Below are positions 37,818 through 48,788 of a DNA stretch of 64,000 nucleotides, one piece after another; within the stretch, counting starts at the first letter, position 1; every line of letters starts with the position of its first letter. This DNA comes from Antennarius striatus. Lineage: Eukaryota; Chordata; Actinopteri; Lophiiformes; Antennariidae. A program made the position numbers and the translations under genes. The notes under the pieces are model-generated. The model made no database searches. It was not told where the DNA came from and saw only the letters and a list, made by a program, of their open reading frames with translations. The stretch is from positions 21,565,001-21,629,000 of the forward strand of contig NC_090779.1 of NCBI RefSeq assembly GCF_040054535.1. Direction: 5' to 3'.

Positions 37818-39094
37818 AAGAACAAGGGAGATGTGCAGAGTTGTGGCAACTACAGAGGAATAAAGCTGATGAGCCATACAATGAAGTTATGGGAGAGAGT
37901 AGTGGAAGCTAGACTAAGGGCAGAAGTGAACATTTGTGAGCAGCAGTATGGTTTCATGCCAAAAAAAGAGTACTACAGATGCAGTATTTGCTTTGAGGAT
38001 GTTGATAGAGAAGTACAGAGAAGGCCAGAGGGAGCTGCATTGTGTTTTTGTAGATCTGGAGAAAGCTTATGACAGGGTGCCCAGAGAGGAACTGTGGTAT
38101 TGTATGAGGAAGTCTGGAGTGGCAGAGAAGTATGTAGAGCGGTGCAGGACATGTATGAGGACTGTAAGACAGTGGTGAGGTGTGCTGTAGGTGTGACAGA
38201 GGAGTTCAAGGTGGAGGTGGGACTGCATCAGGGATCAGCTCTGAGCCCCTTCTTGTTCGCTGTGGTGATGGACAGGCTGACTGACGAGGTTAGACAGGAA
38301 TCTCCATGGACTATGATGTTTGCAGATGACTTTGTGATCTGCAGTGAGAGCAGGGAACAGGTGGAGGACAAGCTAGAGAGGTGGAGGTTTGTCCTGGAAA
38401 GGACAGGAATGAAGGTTAGCCGCAGTAAGACAGAGTACATGTGTGTGAATGAGAGGGACCCAAGTGGAAGAGTGAGGTTACAGGGAGAAGAGATCAAGAA
38501 GGTGGAGGATTTTAAGTACTTAGGCTCAACAGTCCAGAGCAATGGAGAGTGTGGAAAAGAAGTGAAGAAGCGTGTACAGGCAGGATGGAAAGGATGGAGG
38601 AAATGTCAGGTGTGATGTGTGATAGAAGAGTTTCAGCTAAAATGAAAGGAAAGGTACAAAACTGGTGAGACCAGCGATGTTGTTTGGTCTAGAGACAGTG
38701 TCACTGAGGAAAAGACAGGAGACAGAGCTGGAGGTAGCAGAGATGAAGATGCTGAGGTTCTCTCTGGGAGTGACCAGGAAGGATAGGATCAGGAATGAGT
38801 ACATCAGAGGGACAGCACATGTTAGAGGTTTTGGAGATAAAGTCAGAGAGGCCAGACTGAGATGGTTTGGACATGTCCAGAGGAGAGATAGTGAATATAT
38901 TGGTAGAAGGATGCTGAGTTTTGAACTGCCAGGCAGGAGGCCTAGAGGAAGACCAAAGAGGAGGTTTATGGATGTAATGAGGGAAGACATGAAGGTAGTT
39001 GGTGTGAGAGAAGAGGATTCAAAGGACAGGGCTAGATGGAGGAAATTGATTCGCTGTGGCGACCCCTGAAGGGAAAAGCCAAAAGGAAAAGAAG
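37818..39094 (+). mobile_element. RTE-type LINE, 5'-truncated
   Basis: Closely matches the 3' 1.28 kb of the full-length element at 57418-60547. It begins inside the reverse transcriptase domain and includes the FADD catalytic motif (MMFADDFVICSES). Several frame changes break the protein. It ends in the same gaagggaaaagccaaaagg tail. Flanking 15-base sequences at 37803-37817 and 39095-39109 match except for one base and are probably the target-site duplication. It has no counterpart at the matching place of the second duplicate, so it entered afterwards or was lost there. Confidence 0.85.
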
Positions 39095-39149
39095 ATAATA
39101 AAAATGTTTTTAATGTTGTTCTTGCTTTCTTCTGTAAAAATGCTGTTTT

Positions 39150-39635
39150 TTCTTAGTTGGTAATTGGATTCATTAATCTGTATTTGTGATTGTAGATTTT
39201 GAGGTAAATTGTTATTGGCTGCTTTATACATACGTTGTACAGGTTTATAAAGCCCATTCTTCAGCTGTCGAGCTTGTTTAGCGATATCAGCATTCTTTTT
39301 GGTGAGATTCTCATTGATGTAGACGTCTTTTCCTTGCAGTTTAGGGCCTCGTTTCAGAAGAGCAATTTTGAACTTGCGGTTGTAGAACTTTATCAGCACT
39401 GCAGGTGGTCTCCTACCTCCAGATGGTAGTGGGTAACAATCTAGTCCGGCTCGATATTAATCTCCAGGTCCCTCAGTTGAGTAATCACCTGTTGTTCCAC
39501 CGACTCATAATCAGTGCTGTGTACATCTTCCTCTCCTCTGGTCATGGCGTGAGCATAATTTCTCGGCCTAAGTTTGATGCCGGTGATGATCACATCATTT
39601 ATTCAAATGCTTTGCTCAAATTCCTTCATTCTTTT
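39150..39635 (-). mobile_element. Relic of an L1-type LINE ORF1
   Basis: The minus strand encodes the C-terminal part of the ORF1 protein that is more complete at 55143-55792: RRPPAVLIKFYNRKFKIALL-like text is broken here, followed by KRGPKLQGKDVYINENL and QLKNGLYKPVQ. This copy continues past the point where the other is interrupted. Frame changes are present. Confidence 0.7.
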
Positions 39636-39889
39636 GATAGACTTTCAGACCCTTTTCCCGTTCACATCTCCCCACATAATTATCTCTAATTTACAATATT
39701 CTGTTTGCTCAATCCATAAAGAAGTTTTATTGTAAGTTTTGTCAGGAACTACTTTTCTGGATGTGACTCAGGTGACCCAAAATGATGCATAATCCTTTTT
39801 TTCATTCTCATGTTTGATTTTTTTAATACAGACAAATGATTCAATACATTTTCTGAGCTTCTACCCCATGTTTTGCAAGAAGTTGCTTC

Positions 39890-40440
39890 TCATTTCTTAA
39901 ACAACTATTTCAAAAGACACAAGCTGTGGCTAAGGAAATGACGTTAGTCAGTTTGAGAAGGATCAAATCGTTGGGAAGCATCAAGCAGAAACTACTATAA
40001 CAAAGTTAAAAACTGTCCCAACGCATTATTAAAAATTGGAAGATAGTGGAGACCATTGTCTTCAAGGAAGAAATGCGTCCAGAAAAACTCCCTAAATTAT
40101 TGTGATCGGCGATCACTTAAACGTTTGGTGAAATCAACTCAAAGAAAAACAACAGTACAATTCAGGGCAATGTTGAAAAGTAAAAGTACACTACAGAACA
40201 TTTCCACAGGTACAGTGCAAAGGGAACTCAAGGGATTGGGACTGACCGGCTGTGCAGCCTTAAAAAAACCACTAATCAGTGAGGCTATCTGGAAAACAAG
40301 GATTCAGTTTACTAAGAGGTCCAACAAAAATGTTCGAGTTGTGGCCTTTTTTATTGATGATGACTTTTTTTGGGCCAGGGAAAATCTCAGGGATAACCCG
40401 AGATTTTCATCATTTCAATAAAAACTATCGAACGAAATAT
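39890..40440 (+). mobile_element. Tc1/mariner-type transposon relic
   Basis: Degenerate transposase N-terminal half. Text such as RRSLKRLVKSTQRKTTVQF, then STGTVQRELKGLGLTGCAAL and KKPLISEAIWKTRIQF, follows the order of helix-turn-helix and linker segments in Tc1 transposases. The catalytic DDE region is mostly missing. Inverted terminal repeats were not identified. Confidence 0.65.
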
Positions 40441-40508
40441 GTCAAATACTACATCCACAAAGACGCAAAATTGTGTTTTAATGTTCATTCCAATACTATT
40501 TATTTCTC

Positions 40509-41547
40509 TAGTTTCAATTTTGTTCTTATATAGCCCAGATTCACAATGTCTCAAAGGGCTTTACAATCTGCACATGGGTGATATCCCTCTGACCTTTGTG
40601 CACTGCGAGTGTAACTGGCGCAAGACCTAGGGGACTCTGGACCGGCTCATACGATGCACAGGCCAAATACACTGCGAATCGGTGGTTGTGTACTGTGGAT
40701 CAACAGCGGAGCACAAGGATTAATGTCCTCACAAGTAAGTCATTTTATTAATCGATACAACATAAAAAAAACATTTAAATGTTCACCAATAAAAGAAACA
40801 ACCAATAATCTGCAAAACAACAAATAAACAATGGTACAATAAAAGCAAATAAATGAATATTTATCAAAATAATTTAACTGGAACATAAATTAAGGATTAC
40901 CAAAATATCACACCCATACAAACACCCCAACGTAACGACACACACTCGTCAGAAACACACAACCAACTCCACCAACAAGCGCTCTCCATCCACCAGTCAT
41001 CCCGAACACAGAACAGACATCTCCCACTCATCCACACCTGGACAGCCACAACCCAGAGAGCCATCAAATGTTTCTACGGTACCTGCGGATCAACAGCGGA
41101 GCACAAGGATTAACGTCCTCACCAGTAACAAGTCGTTTTATTAATGACTCGCGCCAATAAAGCTTGTGAAGATGCCGCTCCCCTAGATCCCCAGGAGCGC
41201 GCTAGCGCCACCCACTGACTTGGCGTTGCAAGTGCATCCCAGTCACATCCCAGTCTAACATAACTCTCAACAACGTCTCAAAAAAATAAAGGGGGTGCTT
41301 ATTTCCTATTCAAAACTTAACTGATTCTCATCCCCACTACACGAGCAGTACGACCCTCACATCGGATATGGAACAACTCCCCCCAAAACCCTTTTAACAG
41401 GGGGGAAAATGGATGGGAGACACCTCAGGAAGACTGCAGAGGAGGGACCCCTCTTCCAGGAGTGGACAGACGAAGCAATAGATATCGCATGTACAGATTA
41501 ACAACACAATGGTAATAATGACAGTAACAATTACAATAATAAATCTC
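40509..41547. mobile_element. Insertion of about 1 kb, unclassified
   Basis: Absent from the otherwise matching sequence near 63519, so its edges are well defined (within the ambiguous tctc at both sides). Near its left end it has tcacaatgtctcaaagggct, and near its right end cctcaggaagactgcagagg, both typical of fish retroelement ends. It contains two direct repeats of about 55 bp at 40697-40752 and 41087-41142. No protein-coding segment recognised. Confidence 0.65.
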
Positions 41548-41689
41548 ACTTCACGGAAAGATAGAGCCGTTTTGTTTTGAGCCTGTATTGCTGGAATATA
41601 TTTTATATTTTTTATTGATAATGTATTTATTACAAAAATATAAACAGATGTCATATAGTGTTTCATTAATAAACTATTTGTTATTGGTG

Positions 41690-42010
41690 GGGTTACGACC
41701 CACAAGCAGAACACCAGAAGAGAAGTTCATAGTTTAACAAAAAACAAAAGTTGCTACAACAGCTTTCAGGTGAACGAACAAGGAACAGACCAACAGGCAA
41801 AAACCAGGAAACTAATAAAATCTCAAAAAGAAAGCTAAGGAGTACAAAGGGTTGGTGACAATCTGGCAGTACACTGAGGTCTGAGCTGTGTTTAAGTAGG
41901 TAGAGCCTGATTGGAGATGGGAAGCAGGTGGCTGTAGCAACACAGGTGACCGGAATGAGTGGATTGAGTGGGAGCGAACCGTGGGTACAGAGGACAGGAG
42001 GGAAAACTTC
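41690..42010. repeat. Interspersed repeat within the AT-rich block
   Basis: A non-AT-rich island (tacgacccacaagcagaac to aggacaggagggaaaactt) that interrupts the AT-rich repeat array. Also found at 63659-63976. Probably an inserted element older than the duplication. Class unknown. Confidence 0.5.
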
Positions 42011-42680
42011 ATTAAAAATAAATATATAGTCTATTATAAAAACATCATATAGTGTTTTACAGATAAATTACTCATTAAAAACAAATATGTAGTCTTTTAT
42101 TCATGGTCTATTATAAAAAAAATAGCATAGTCTTAAATGAAATATTCAAACAAATATTATATTGTGATTTTGATAAACTGTGTTTTATTCATAGTCTATT
42201 ATAAGCAAATTTCATGAAGTGTTTTATTGATAGACTAAACTATTATAAACAAATATAGTGTTTTATTGGTCTATTTATTGTAAAAACAATTTACTATGTG
42301 GTGTTTTAGAGACATACAATTTAAAATGATTACATTTACAGTGTTTTAGTGACAACTTATATATAATAAGTAATATATAATGTTTTATTGATTAATGATT
42401 TTTAACACATAGTGTATTTTCTCTTTATGATTAACAAATACAGTACAGTGATTTATGGATAAATTTAATTTAATTTAATTTAATTTAATATACTGTTTTG
42501 ATCCCCGAAGGGAAATTAAGATGAACCATAAATAAACTATTGATAAAAAACAAATATACTGTTTTATGGGTAGTCTATAACAAACAAATATTGTTTAATT
42601 GATCTTTACATTTCCCAGTTTGGGTTGAATAAAGTATATCTATCTATTACAAAAAATTTCATACAATGCTTTATTGGTAA
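42010..42680. repeat. Degenerate AT-rich tandem repeat
   Basis: Recurrent variants of 'agtgttttattgatagtcta' and 'attataaacaaatat' at roughly 50-60-base spacing. It continues leftward to about 41600 on the other side of the island. The unit is too diverged to define exactly by eye. Confidence 0.6.
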
Positions 42681-42889
42681 CCCATCTGATCTATGTCATA
42701 CAGCCTGCGCTTTGATCTGTGGTCTTTGTTAAAGGCATACCCACAAAATTACTTACATACTGAGGGACACGTGCAATTATAATATAGATGGAAAGAATCA
42801 TCTGTAAATATTCTTCTATATTGGATCACATGAGATGTATAGATAAACTGATAACAGGGAGCTCAGGAGACCAACATCTTCTTCCACTT

Positions 42890-43205
42890 TCGCAGGTCAC
42901 GGGTGTTCCTGGAGCCTGGACTTATGGGTGAGAGGCAGGGAACACTCTGGGCACAACGCCGGTGCACTGCAGAGCCACACAAAAGACAAACAACCACTCA
43001 CGCACGCACTCACACCTACAGGCAATTTGGAACCAACCAATCCACCTGAAACACATGTTTTTGGAGGTGGGAGGAGGCCGGAGATCCCAGAGAGAACCCA
43101 CACAGACAAGGGGAGAACATACAAACACCACAGAGAACAGGAACTGAACCTGGAACCGTTTTGCTGCGAGCCGACAGCGCTACCCACTGCGTCGACGTGC
43201 CACCC
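42890..43205 (+). repeat. Teleost interspersed repeat, copy
   Basis: Same block order as 270-535, ending in 'gacagcgctacccactgcg'. Confidence 0.75.
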
Positions 43206-43774
43206 CATTACAAATCAACTGGCATCAAATCAACTTGTGTCTGTAAATGTGCAGCTAGCTCTAATTTATCAAATATGTTTTTTTTAATATGTCTGTACTG
43301 GTGTTTGGAACAGAAGAATATTATCCAGCTCTGTCCCATCCTGGGTATTTTGGTTGCCGTGGAGGCCTGGCTCATGTCCACCAATCAGGGGGTGGTGATC
43401 CTGGACCTCCCAGTACATCAGTCTCATTCCAGGGCACAGCCCTGGGAGCAGCTGGAAGAAGGTCAGGCTGTCCAGCAGCACAGCCTCAGTTTCCGTGTTG
43501 GACCATTGTTTCTTAATGAATGGGGATGTCTAATTACTGGAACAGGAACTGAGGTTGCCAGTGTTCTGTACAAAAGATTTGAACACGCAAGTTTTGGTGC
43601 CAGAAGAAAAAATGAAGGGCAAATAGATAATTAGAGTACAATGTGGTTTACATACAGAGTCCTTTCGGTGAGTTTGTGATGAACGAGAATGTTTTTTATT
43701 ATCCAGACCATGAATCTGCGAGGCGTGTTCAGTTTTGATCCTTCCTTTGATGAAATAAAAATGTTTAGAAATAA
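43206..43774. other. Unassigned stretch
   Basis: Contains moderately GC-rich sequence with a frame of 157 codons beginning in the preceding repeat (43161-43634). No domain or family was recognised. It may be repeat-derived. Confidence 0.35.
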
Positions 43775-45640
43775 TTACAAGTTGGGAAGGTGGGGGACTC
43801 ATCATTTACACCAACAACCGTTGGTGTAACCACGGCCATGTATCAGTGAAGGCGGTTGTACGTTGCCCTAACCTAGAACTGCTGGCCGTTAGCATACGGC
43901 CATACTATTTACCTCGGGAGTTAAGTCACGTGATCTCCCTCTGTGTTTACATCCCTCCATGGGCCAACACATGCAAGAAGATCACTAGTGTCGTGGCCAC
44001 AAAGCCAGGACCAGAACTGAGGAGGGAGGGGTGCAGAGGGCCAATGACCTGAATGTCTTTTTCAATAGGTTCAACCAGGCCCCCCTGCACCAACCCCTAT
44101 CACCCTCCACCCTCAAGACCTCAGCAGCAGCTCACCAGCCTCACACCCATCCCATGCCCCCTCTCCTCCTCCAAGGCAGCAAAGTGGCCCCTACCCACAC
44201 CCCCACCACATACCCCTCCCCCCAGGCCCGCCCTCCTCCATCCAACCTCCCGACATAGCCTCAACTCATCTCTAGTTACAGAGTAGTTTTCAAGTGTCTT
44301 TAATACCATCCAGCCCTGTATACCGTAGGACAAACTCTCACAAATGCGAGCAGACCCCGCCCTGGTTGTCTGGATCCATGACTACCTCACCAACAGACCA
44401 CAGTTCGTCAGGCTAAAGGATTCCACGTCTGATACTGTGGTCAGCTGCATCGGTGCTCCACAGGGGACTGTCTTGTCCCCAATCCTCTTCACCCTGTACA
44501 CGGCGGACTTCTGCTACAACTCAGAACTGTGTCACAACCAGAAGTTCGCAGATGACATAGCCATTGTGGGATGTATCAGGGACAATGAGGAGGAGGAGTA
44601 TAGATGCGTGGTGATGGACTTTGTTGACTGATGTCACAGCAACAGTCTGCAGCTCAACACCTCCAAAACTAAAGAGCTGGTCATTGACTTCAGAAGGGGC
44701 AGACCCCAACCTAGACCAGTTCTGATAGGAACGGAGGAGGTGGAGATTGAGCAGACCTATAAATATCTTGGGCTGTTGCTAGACAACAAGCTAGACTGGA
44801 CCAGCAACACGAGGCAGCTGTATACGGAAACACAGAGCAGGATGTACTTTCTTAGGAGGCTGAGGGCATTCAACATTTGCAGGAAGCTCCTGTGGATGTT
44901 CTATCAGTCTGTGGTCGCCAGCGTCCTGTCTTACGCTGTGGTGTGTTGGGGAGGGAGTGTGACCAAGGCAGATCTCTCCAGGCTGGAAAAGCTGATCAGG
45001 TGGGCCGGCTCTGTGGTCAGGATGAAGCTGGACCTTCTGGCAACGGTGGCGGAGAAGAGAATATTGGACAAACTGCTGGACATCATGGACAATGTCAGCC
45101 ACCCTCTGCACACCGTTACCAACAACCAGAGGAGCCTAAGAAACCTGAGCAGCCAGAGGCTGCGCCTCCCAACATGCCAACAGACTGAAGAACTCCTTTA
45201 TCCCCCGAGCCATTAAATTGCTCAACTCCTCTCTGGGGGAGGTGAAGAAAAAGACAGTCCGCACCAGGGCGGAGGGATGACAATAAATAAATAAATAAAT
45301 TTACCAAACAATGTAAACAATACACACACTGCCTATGCCTATCCATGTCTATTTATTCATGCCTTTTATTCCTTAGGTCATTTATGTCTCTGTATTTGTG
45401 TATTCTCTTTATTTAGTGGGTTATTATTATTTATATTCTCTCTATCTGGTGGGTTATTTATTTATTACTGTTTCTTTTTGGTGTTGGCATTACTTTCTGT
45501 GTGTCTTTTCTTTCTGTGTACTCACTGTGCTGTGTGTAATGTGACAGAGGAATTAATTTCCCTGATGGAACCTCCTGAAGGGATGAATAAAGTCCTACTC
45601 TACTCTCTCTACTCGCTCTCTCTACTAAGATCGTCCAAAT
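43775..45640 (+). mobile_element. Rex1/Babar-like LINE, internally deleted
   Basis: The left part (43780-43975) reads as a LINE endonuclease segment: IRPYYLPRELSHVISLCVYI followed by PPWAN. After a proline-rich stretch the reverse transcriptase follows (44344-45216): GAPQGTVLSPILFTLYTADF, then KFADDIAIVG with the catalytic DD, and later YKYLGLLLDNKLDW. A stop at 44629-44631 and missing endonuclease/RT sequence show it is dead. It ends with gggatgaataaagtcctac and a short CTCTACT repeat, a typical LINE 3' end. The clade is given from the overall look and not from alignment. Confidence 0.8.
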
Positions 45641-45844
45641 ATCGGTCTTGTTCCAAGATTATGATGTTGTGACGTGAATTTAGATGTCAGATGGTTTGAT
45701 GACCGTGATAAAACACAGCTGATTAATTTTGATGCTCCCTTGACTGGCTGGAATTCTACTTGCATCTGAACATGGTACTGCTAAAGTACTGTTTTTCTAT
45801 TTTATTTTTGTTTATCATTTTGGCAACTAAATTAAAACAATATT

Positions 45845-46175
45845 CATCCATTCATCTATTCTTCCATCTTCAGCTGCTTATCCAAATCCAAGTCGCACTT
45901 ACACTTGAGTCTATAGTAGCTGAATTGCAAGCGAGAAGCAGGGTATACCTTGGACAAGTCGCCTGTTTATCACAGGGCCACACAGACAGTCTAACACTCA
46001 CACTCACACCTACAGGCAATGTGGTGTCACAAACCCACCGACGTTACATGTTTTTGGAGGTGGGGGGAAGCTGGATAACCCAGAGAGAACCCACCCACAC
46101 AGGGAGAACATACAAACTCCACACAGAAAGGAATCGAACCCAGAACCCTCCAACTATGAGGCGACAGTGCTGCCT
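45845..46175 (+). repeat. Teleost interspersed repeat, copy
   Basis: Same family as 270-535: ccattcatctattcttccat start, 'gtcgcctgtttatcacaggg' block, 'tgtttttggaggtgggggg', end near 'gaggcgacagtgctgcc'. Confidence 0.75.
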
Positions 46176-46518
46176 ACATCTCTCCTCACATCTCTCTTTT
46201 TCTCAACATGAAATTGATTGATTGAATTATCTGAAGTTTAAAAGATTTGTAATCATATCTATATCTACAGTATTAAAATATGTCATGAACGCACAAAAAC
46301 ATGAGTGAGAAAGGAAAACGCTATAAACTAATACCGACTGTTTCTTCATACCTAACATTCTATAAACAGTGAAGTCAGTACTCTAAACTCAGCGGTTTGA
46401 AGTTCATTTCTTTAAAGTTTTTTTAAAAATGCACCTGATATGTCAACATGTCCACTAATCAAATTCATAGTCATGTCAGAAGGTCAGAACAAGCTCCGCC
46501 CCTCTCTGAGGTCCGACT

Positions 46519-46824
46519 TCAGCAGCGTGTCCCCCCAATGGGGTAAGAAGCGGAGTTGGGCATCTCCCGGCGCACAGTGTTGAACGGTGACAGCTCCAAC
46601 TCGGTGGTGGGGCATTCGTTATCGCTGTCGCTGGCGGCGGTGGCGGGTGAACCGTGCAAGCCACACTCATCACAGCAGCAACAACAACAGTCCAGGAACG
46701 CTCTGGTGAACAGCTGGCACAGGAAGAACAGCAACACCGGCGTCACCGCAGACTTACAGAAGAGCAGCAGTTGGCTGACCAGCTGCAGGATACTCAGAGT
46801 CACCCTGAGAATGCTGGCGGCCAT
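46519..46824 (-). CDS. Hypothetical small membrane protein, doubtful
   Basis: A 101-codon frame with a GC-rich composition unlike its surroundings. It starts at an ATG followed by GCCGCC. The first 45 residues are hydrophobic (LSILQLVSQLLLF, then VTPVLLFFLCQLF), suggesting a membrane segment or two. A run of six Cys follows, then an acidic, Ser-rich tail ending in GGTRC. The Cys run comes from a CAG/CAA-like repeat, which weakens the case. I do not recognise a family. It could be a single-exon gene, an exon of a larger gene, a retrocopy, or chance. Confidence 0.3.
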   Translation of the reverse strand: MAASILRVTLSILQLVSQLLLFCKSAVTPVLLFFLCQLFTRAFLDCCCCCCDECGLHGSPATAASDSDNECPTTELELSPFNTVRREMPNSASYPIGGTRC

Positions 46825-46908
46825 TTAGGCATTATATTTAGAAATAGTGAAAAAAGGACAGAACTGTAAGAATCAAATTTGGGTCACCTGCAAAACAATC
46901 AACCATCA

Positions 46909-47942
46909 CTGGGCTTGCACTAGGAGGTAGTATGACTAAGCCACTGTGGCTCAGTGTAAAAGAATTGAGTAAGCCACAAAAAGCCACACTCTGTGTCCAA
47001 GATAGCGGCTGGCTGTAATAGCAAGTAAAACTTACAAGTAAACATTGACTAATACCAAGAATCAAATTTATTAAAATCAAAGTGTCTAAGTCAAAGTTAA
47101 AATGTCTTGTAGTACAAGTAAAACTTACAAGTAAACATTGAGCAATATTTTGTATGGCTGTATGTTCACATAGTGAATGCAAGTTTTCAATTGAGAGTGT
47201 AAAACCACACTTGACATAGGGGGGTGTGGGGGGATACCCCCCTGCATGGGGGATCGGAGGGCTCCCCCGGGAAATTTTTTAGAAAATGGGGTTGTTTTCC
47301 TGCATTCTGGTGCATTCTGAGGGCAAAATCTTCTGTTCAGTTTACCTACAAAAATACACTAAAGTCAACAGTTCAAGCTGAACTATCTTTATTTCTGTCC
47401 TACTTTATGCAGGTATAAATGTGATATTCAACAATTGAAAACTTGCATTCATTTACCTTCTGATCGGTCTGTCACAACTCCTAACCCCTCTCAGCATTCA
47501 CAATTTGTTGTTCAATTAGAATTTTAATGCAATATCTACTATAGAACACTCTATTCTCATTTTCTTTCAATCGATCGTCCTCGCCTTGTCGTACACCAAT
47601 TCGCGGGTTTAGCTTGTAAAAAAAGAATCTTTTTGTTTTTCATTGGACGAGAGGAGGTCATGACCCGAGTGCATATTTAATGATCGGGAGCTTTTGCGTC
47701 ACTTCGGGTATTTCCGTCGGCTATTTCCGTTGGCTATTTCCGTCGGCATGCTTCAGCTAAATTCCGTCGGCATGCGGAAATAGAGACGCCGGCGGAAATA
47801 GCGGCGCTAGCGAGCGAAAAAGTATTAAGTTTTAGCCTTTTTTCCATAAAAATAAGAACGTCACTGTGGCTACACAGTCTAAAAACCTTTTAGCCAATCT
47901 GGAATTTACTTCGCCTACGGCGAATGGCTAGCGCAAGCCCAG
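46909..47942. mobile_element. Non-autonomous DNA transposon, 1,034 bp
   Basis: Begins CTGGGCTTGCACTAG and ends CTAGCGCAAGCCCAG. The termini are inverted repeats of 15 bp with one mismatch. It is flanked by catca at 46904-46908 and 47943-47947, and the uninterrupted site at 18421-18425 carries catca once, so a 5-bp target duplication is directly supported. No transposase is encoded. Internal features are a 27-bp direct repeat near 47020 and 47115, a 20-bp inverted repeat, and tatttccgtcgg-type repeats near 47709-47810. The superfamily is not clear. Confidence 0.8.
47174..47451. repeat. Inverted repeat nested in the TIR element
   Basis: Perfect 20-bp arms at 47174-47193 and 47432-47451. They could mark a second, nested element of 278 bp or a structural feature of the host element. 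No target duplication was seen. Confidence 0.6.
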
Positions 47943-48196
47943 CATCATGTTTCATCAGATATACTTTCCTGGTTTAAATCAGATCCTGTGTTCAGCCGAC
48001 AGTGTGTGCAAATCCTGACAAGTCGCCAGCTCATTGTGGGGCAATGATATGTCTTTTGAAAAAGCTTATTTACAGGAATTATCTCAGTCAGGAGGTGAAA
48101 TCCACATTGTGGTTCTCTCTGTCTTTAATTGATCACCTCAACTTAAGTTGTTTCCTGCTCTGTCTTTTTTTTTTGTGTCTCTGGTCCGTTCGGCAG

Positions 48197-48788
48197 TTCG
48201 ATGTCGTCAACACTATCGGAGAAGCTGCTGCTCTCGGCGCCACTGGCATTATTTCCTGGGGAGACATGAACGTCACCAGCACAGATGTAGGATCTGACAT
48301 CACTCTCAGGTTTTCTGAAAATCATAGCAATATGTTAGCAGTGATTGTCTAATAAGTGTCAAATCTTGTAGGACACCTGCTATGATGCTCGTCAGCACCT
48401 GGATCAGGTCATGAATCCGTACATAGTCAATGTCTCCAAGGCAACGCAACTCTGCAGTGAGGCACTCTGCCAGAACCAAGGCCGCTGTGTGAGGAAACAA
48501 TAGGACATGGACGTCTTCCTCCACCTGGACCCCATGCATTACCAGATCCATCGGCAGCATGGACAGCAGCATCCAGTCACATCATGGACTGTGACTGGAA
48601 GCCTCTCACAGTTTGACATCGACTGGTTTGACAGCCACTTTGACTGCATGTGCTACCACCAGATGCCAAGCAGATCGGTGATGACAAACAACACCGTTGA
48701 AGAATCTTTGCTGAAGGATGGTGGCACTGACAGATCTCGCCCCCTGCTGGTGATGATACTGCTCTGCCTGACGTGTGCTGTGCTGTGA
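48197..48788 (+). pseudogene. SPAM1-like hyaluronidase fragment (last two exons only)
   Basis: Duplicated from copy A: exons at 48197-48286 and 48372-48788 correspond to its second and third coding exons. There is no first coding exon, because the duplicated segment begins inside intron 1. The middle exon and its splice sites are intact. In the last exon a TAG at 48501-48503 replaces a Trp codon, and the Cys of the MPC motif has become Ser. A small in-frame length change (about four codons more) lies near 48560. It cannot make an active enzyme because the catalytic exon is missing, although transcription or splicing to another first exon is not excluded. Confidence 0.9.

Larger units (their letters stand above)
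39636..42040. repeat. Block repeated at 62648-64000
   Basis: From gatagactttcagaccctt onward the sequence matches 62648 to the window end at high identity, except for a 1-kb insertion at 40509-41547 found only here. It contains a Tc1 relic and an AT-rich repeat region. Its order relative to the SPAM1-like genes fits the larger tandem duplication. Confidence 0.85.
46831..48019. repeat. Second copy of the 18.3-kb segment, split by a TIR element
   Basis: Bases 46831-46908 and 47948-48019 together match 18348-18497. The right end abuts the second SPAM1-like duplicate exactly, at tcctgac|aagtcgcc. The segment is therefore the left neighbour of the duplication breakpoint. Confidence 0.8.

Noticed and set aside
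43161-43634. 157-codon frame next to the Rex1-like LINE
   Set aside because: It begins within an interspersed repeat and has no recognised domain. I list the stretch as unassigned, not as a gene.
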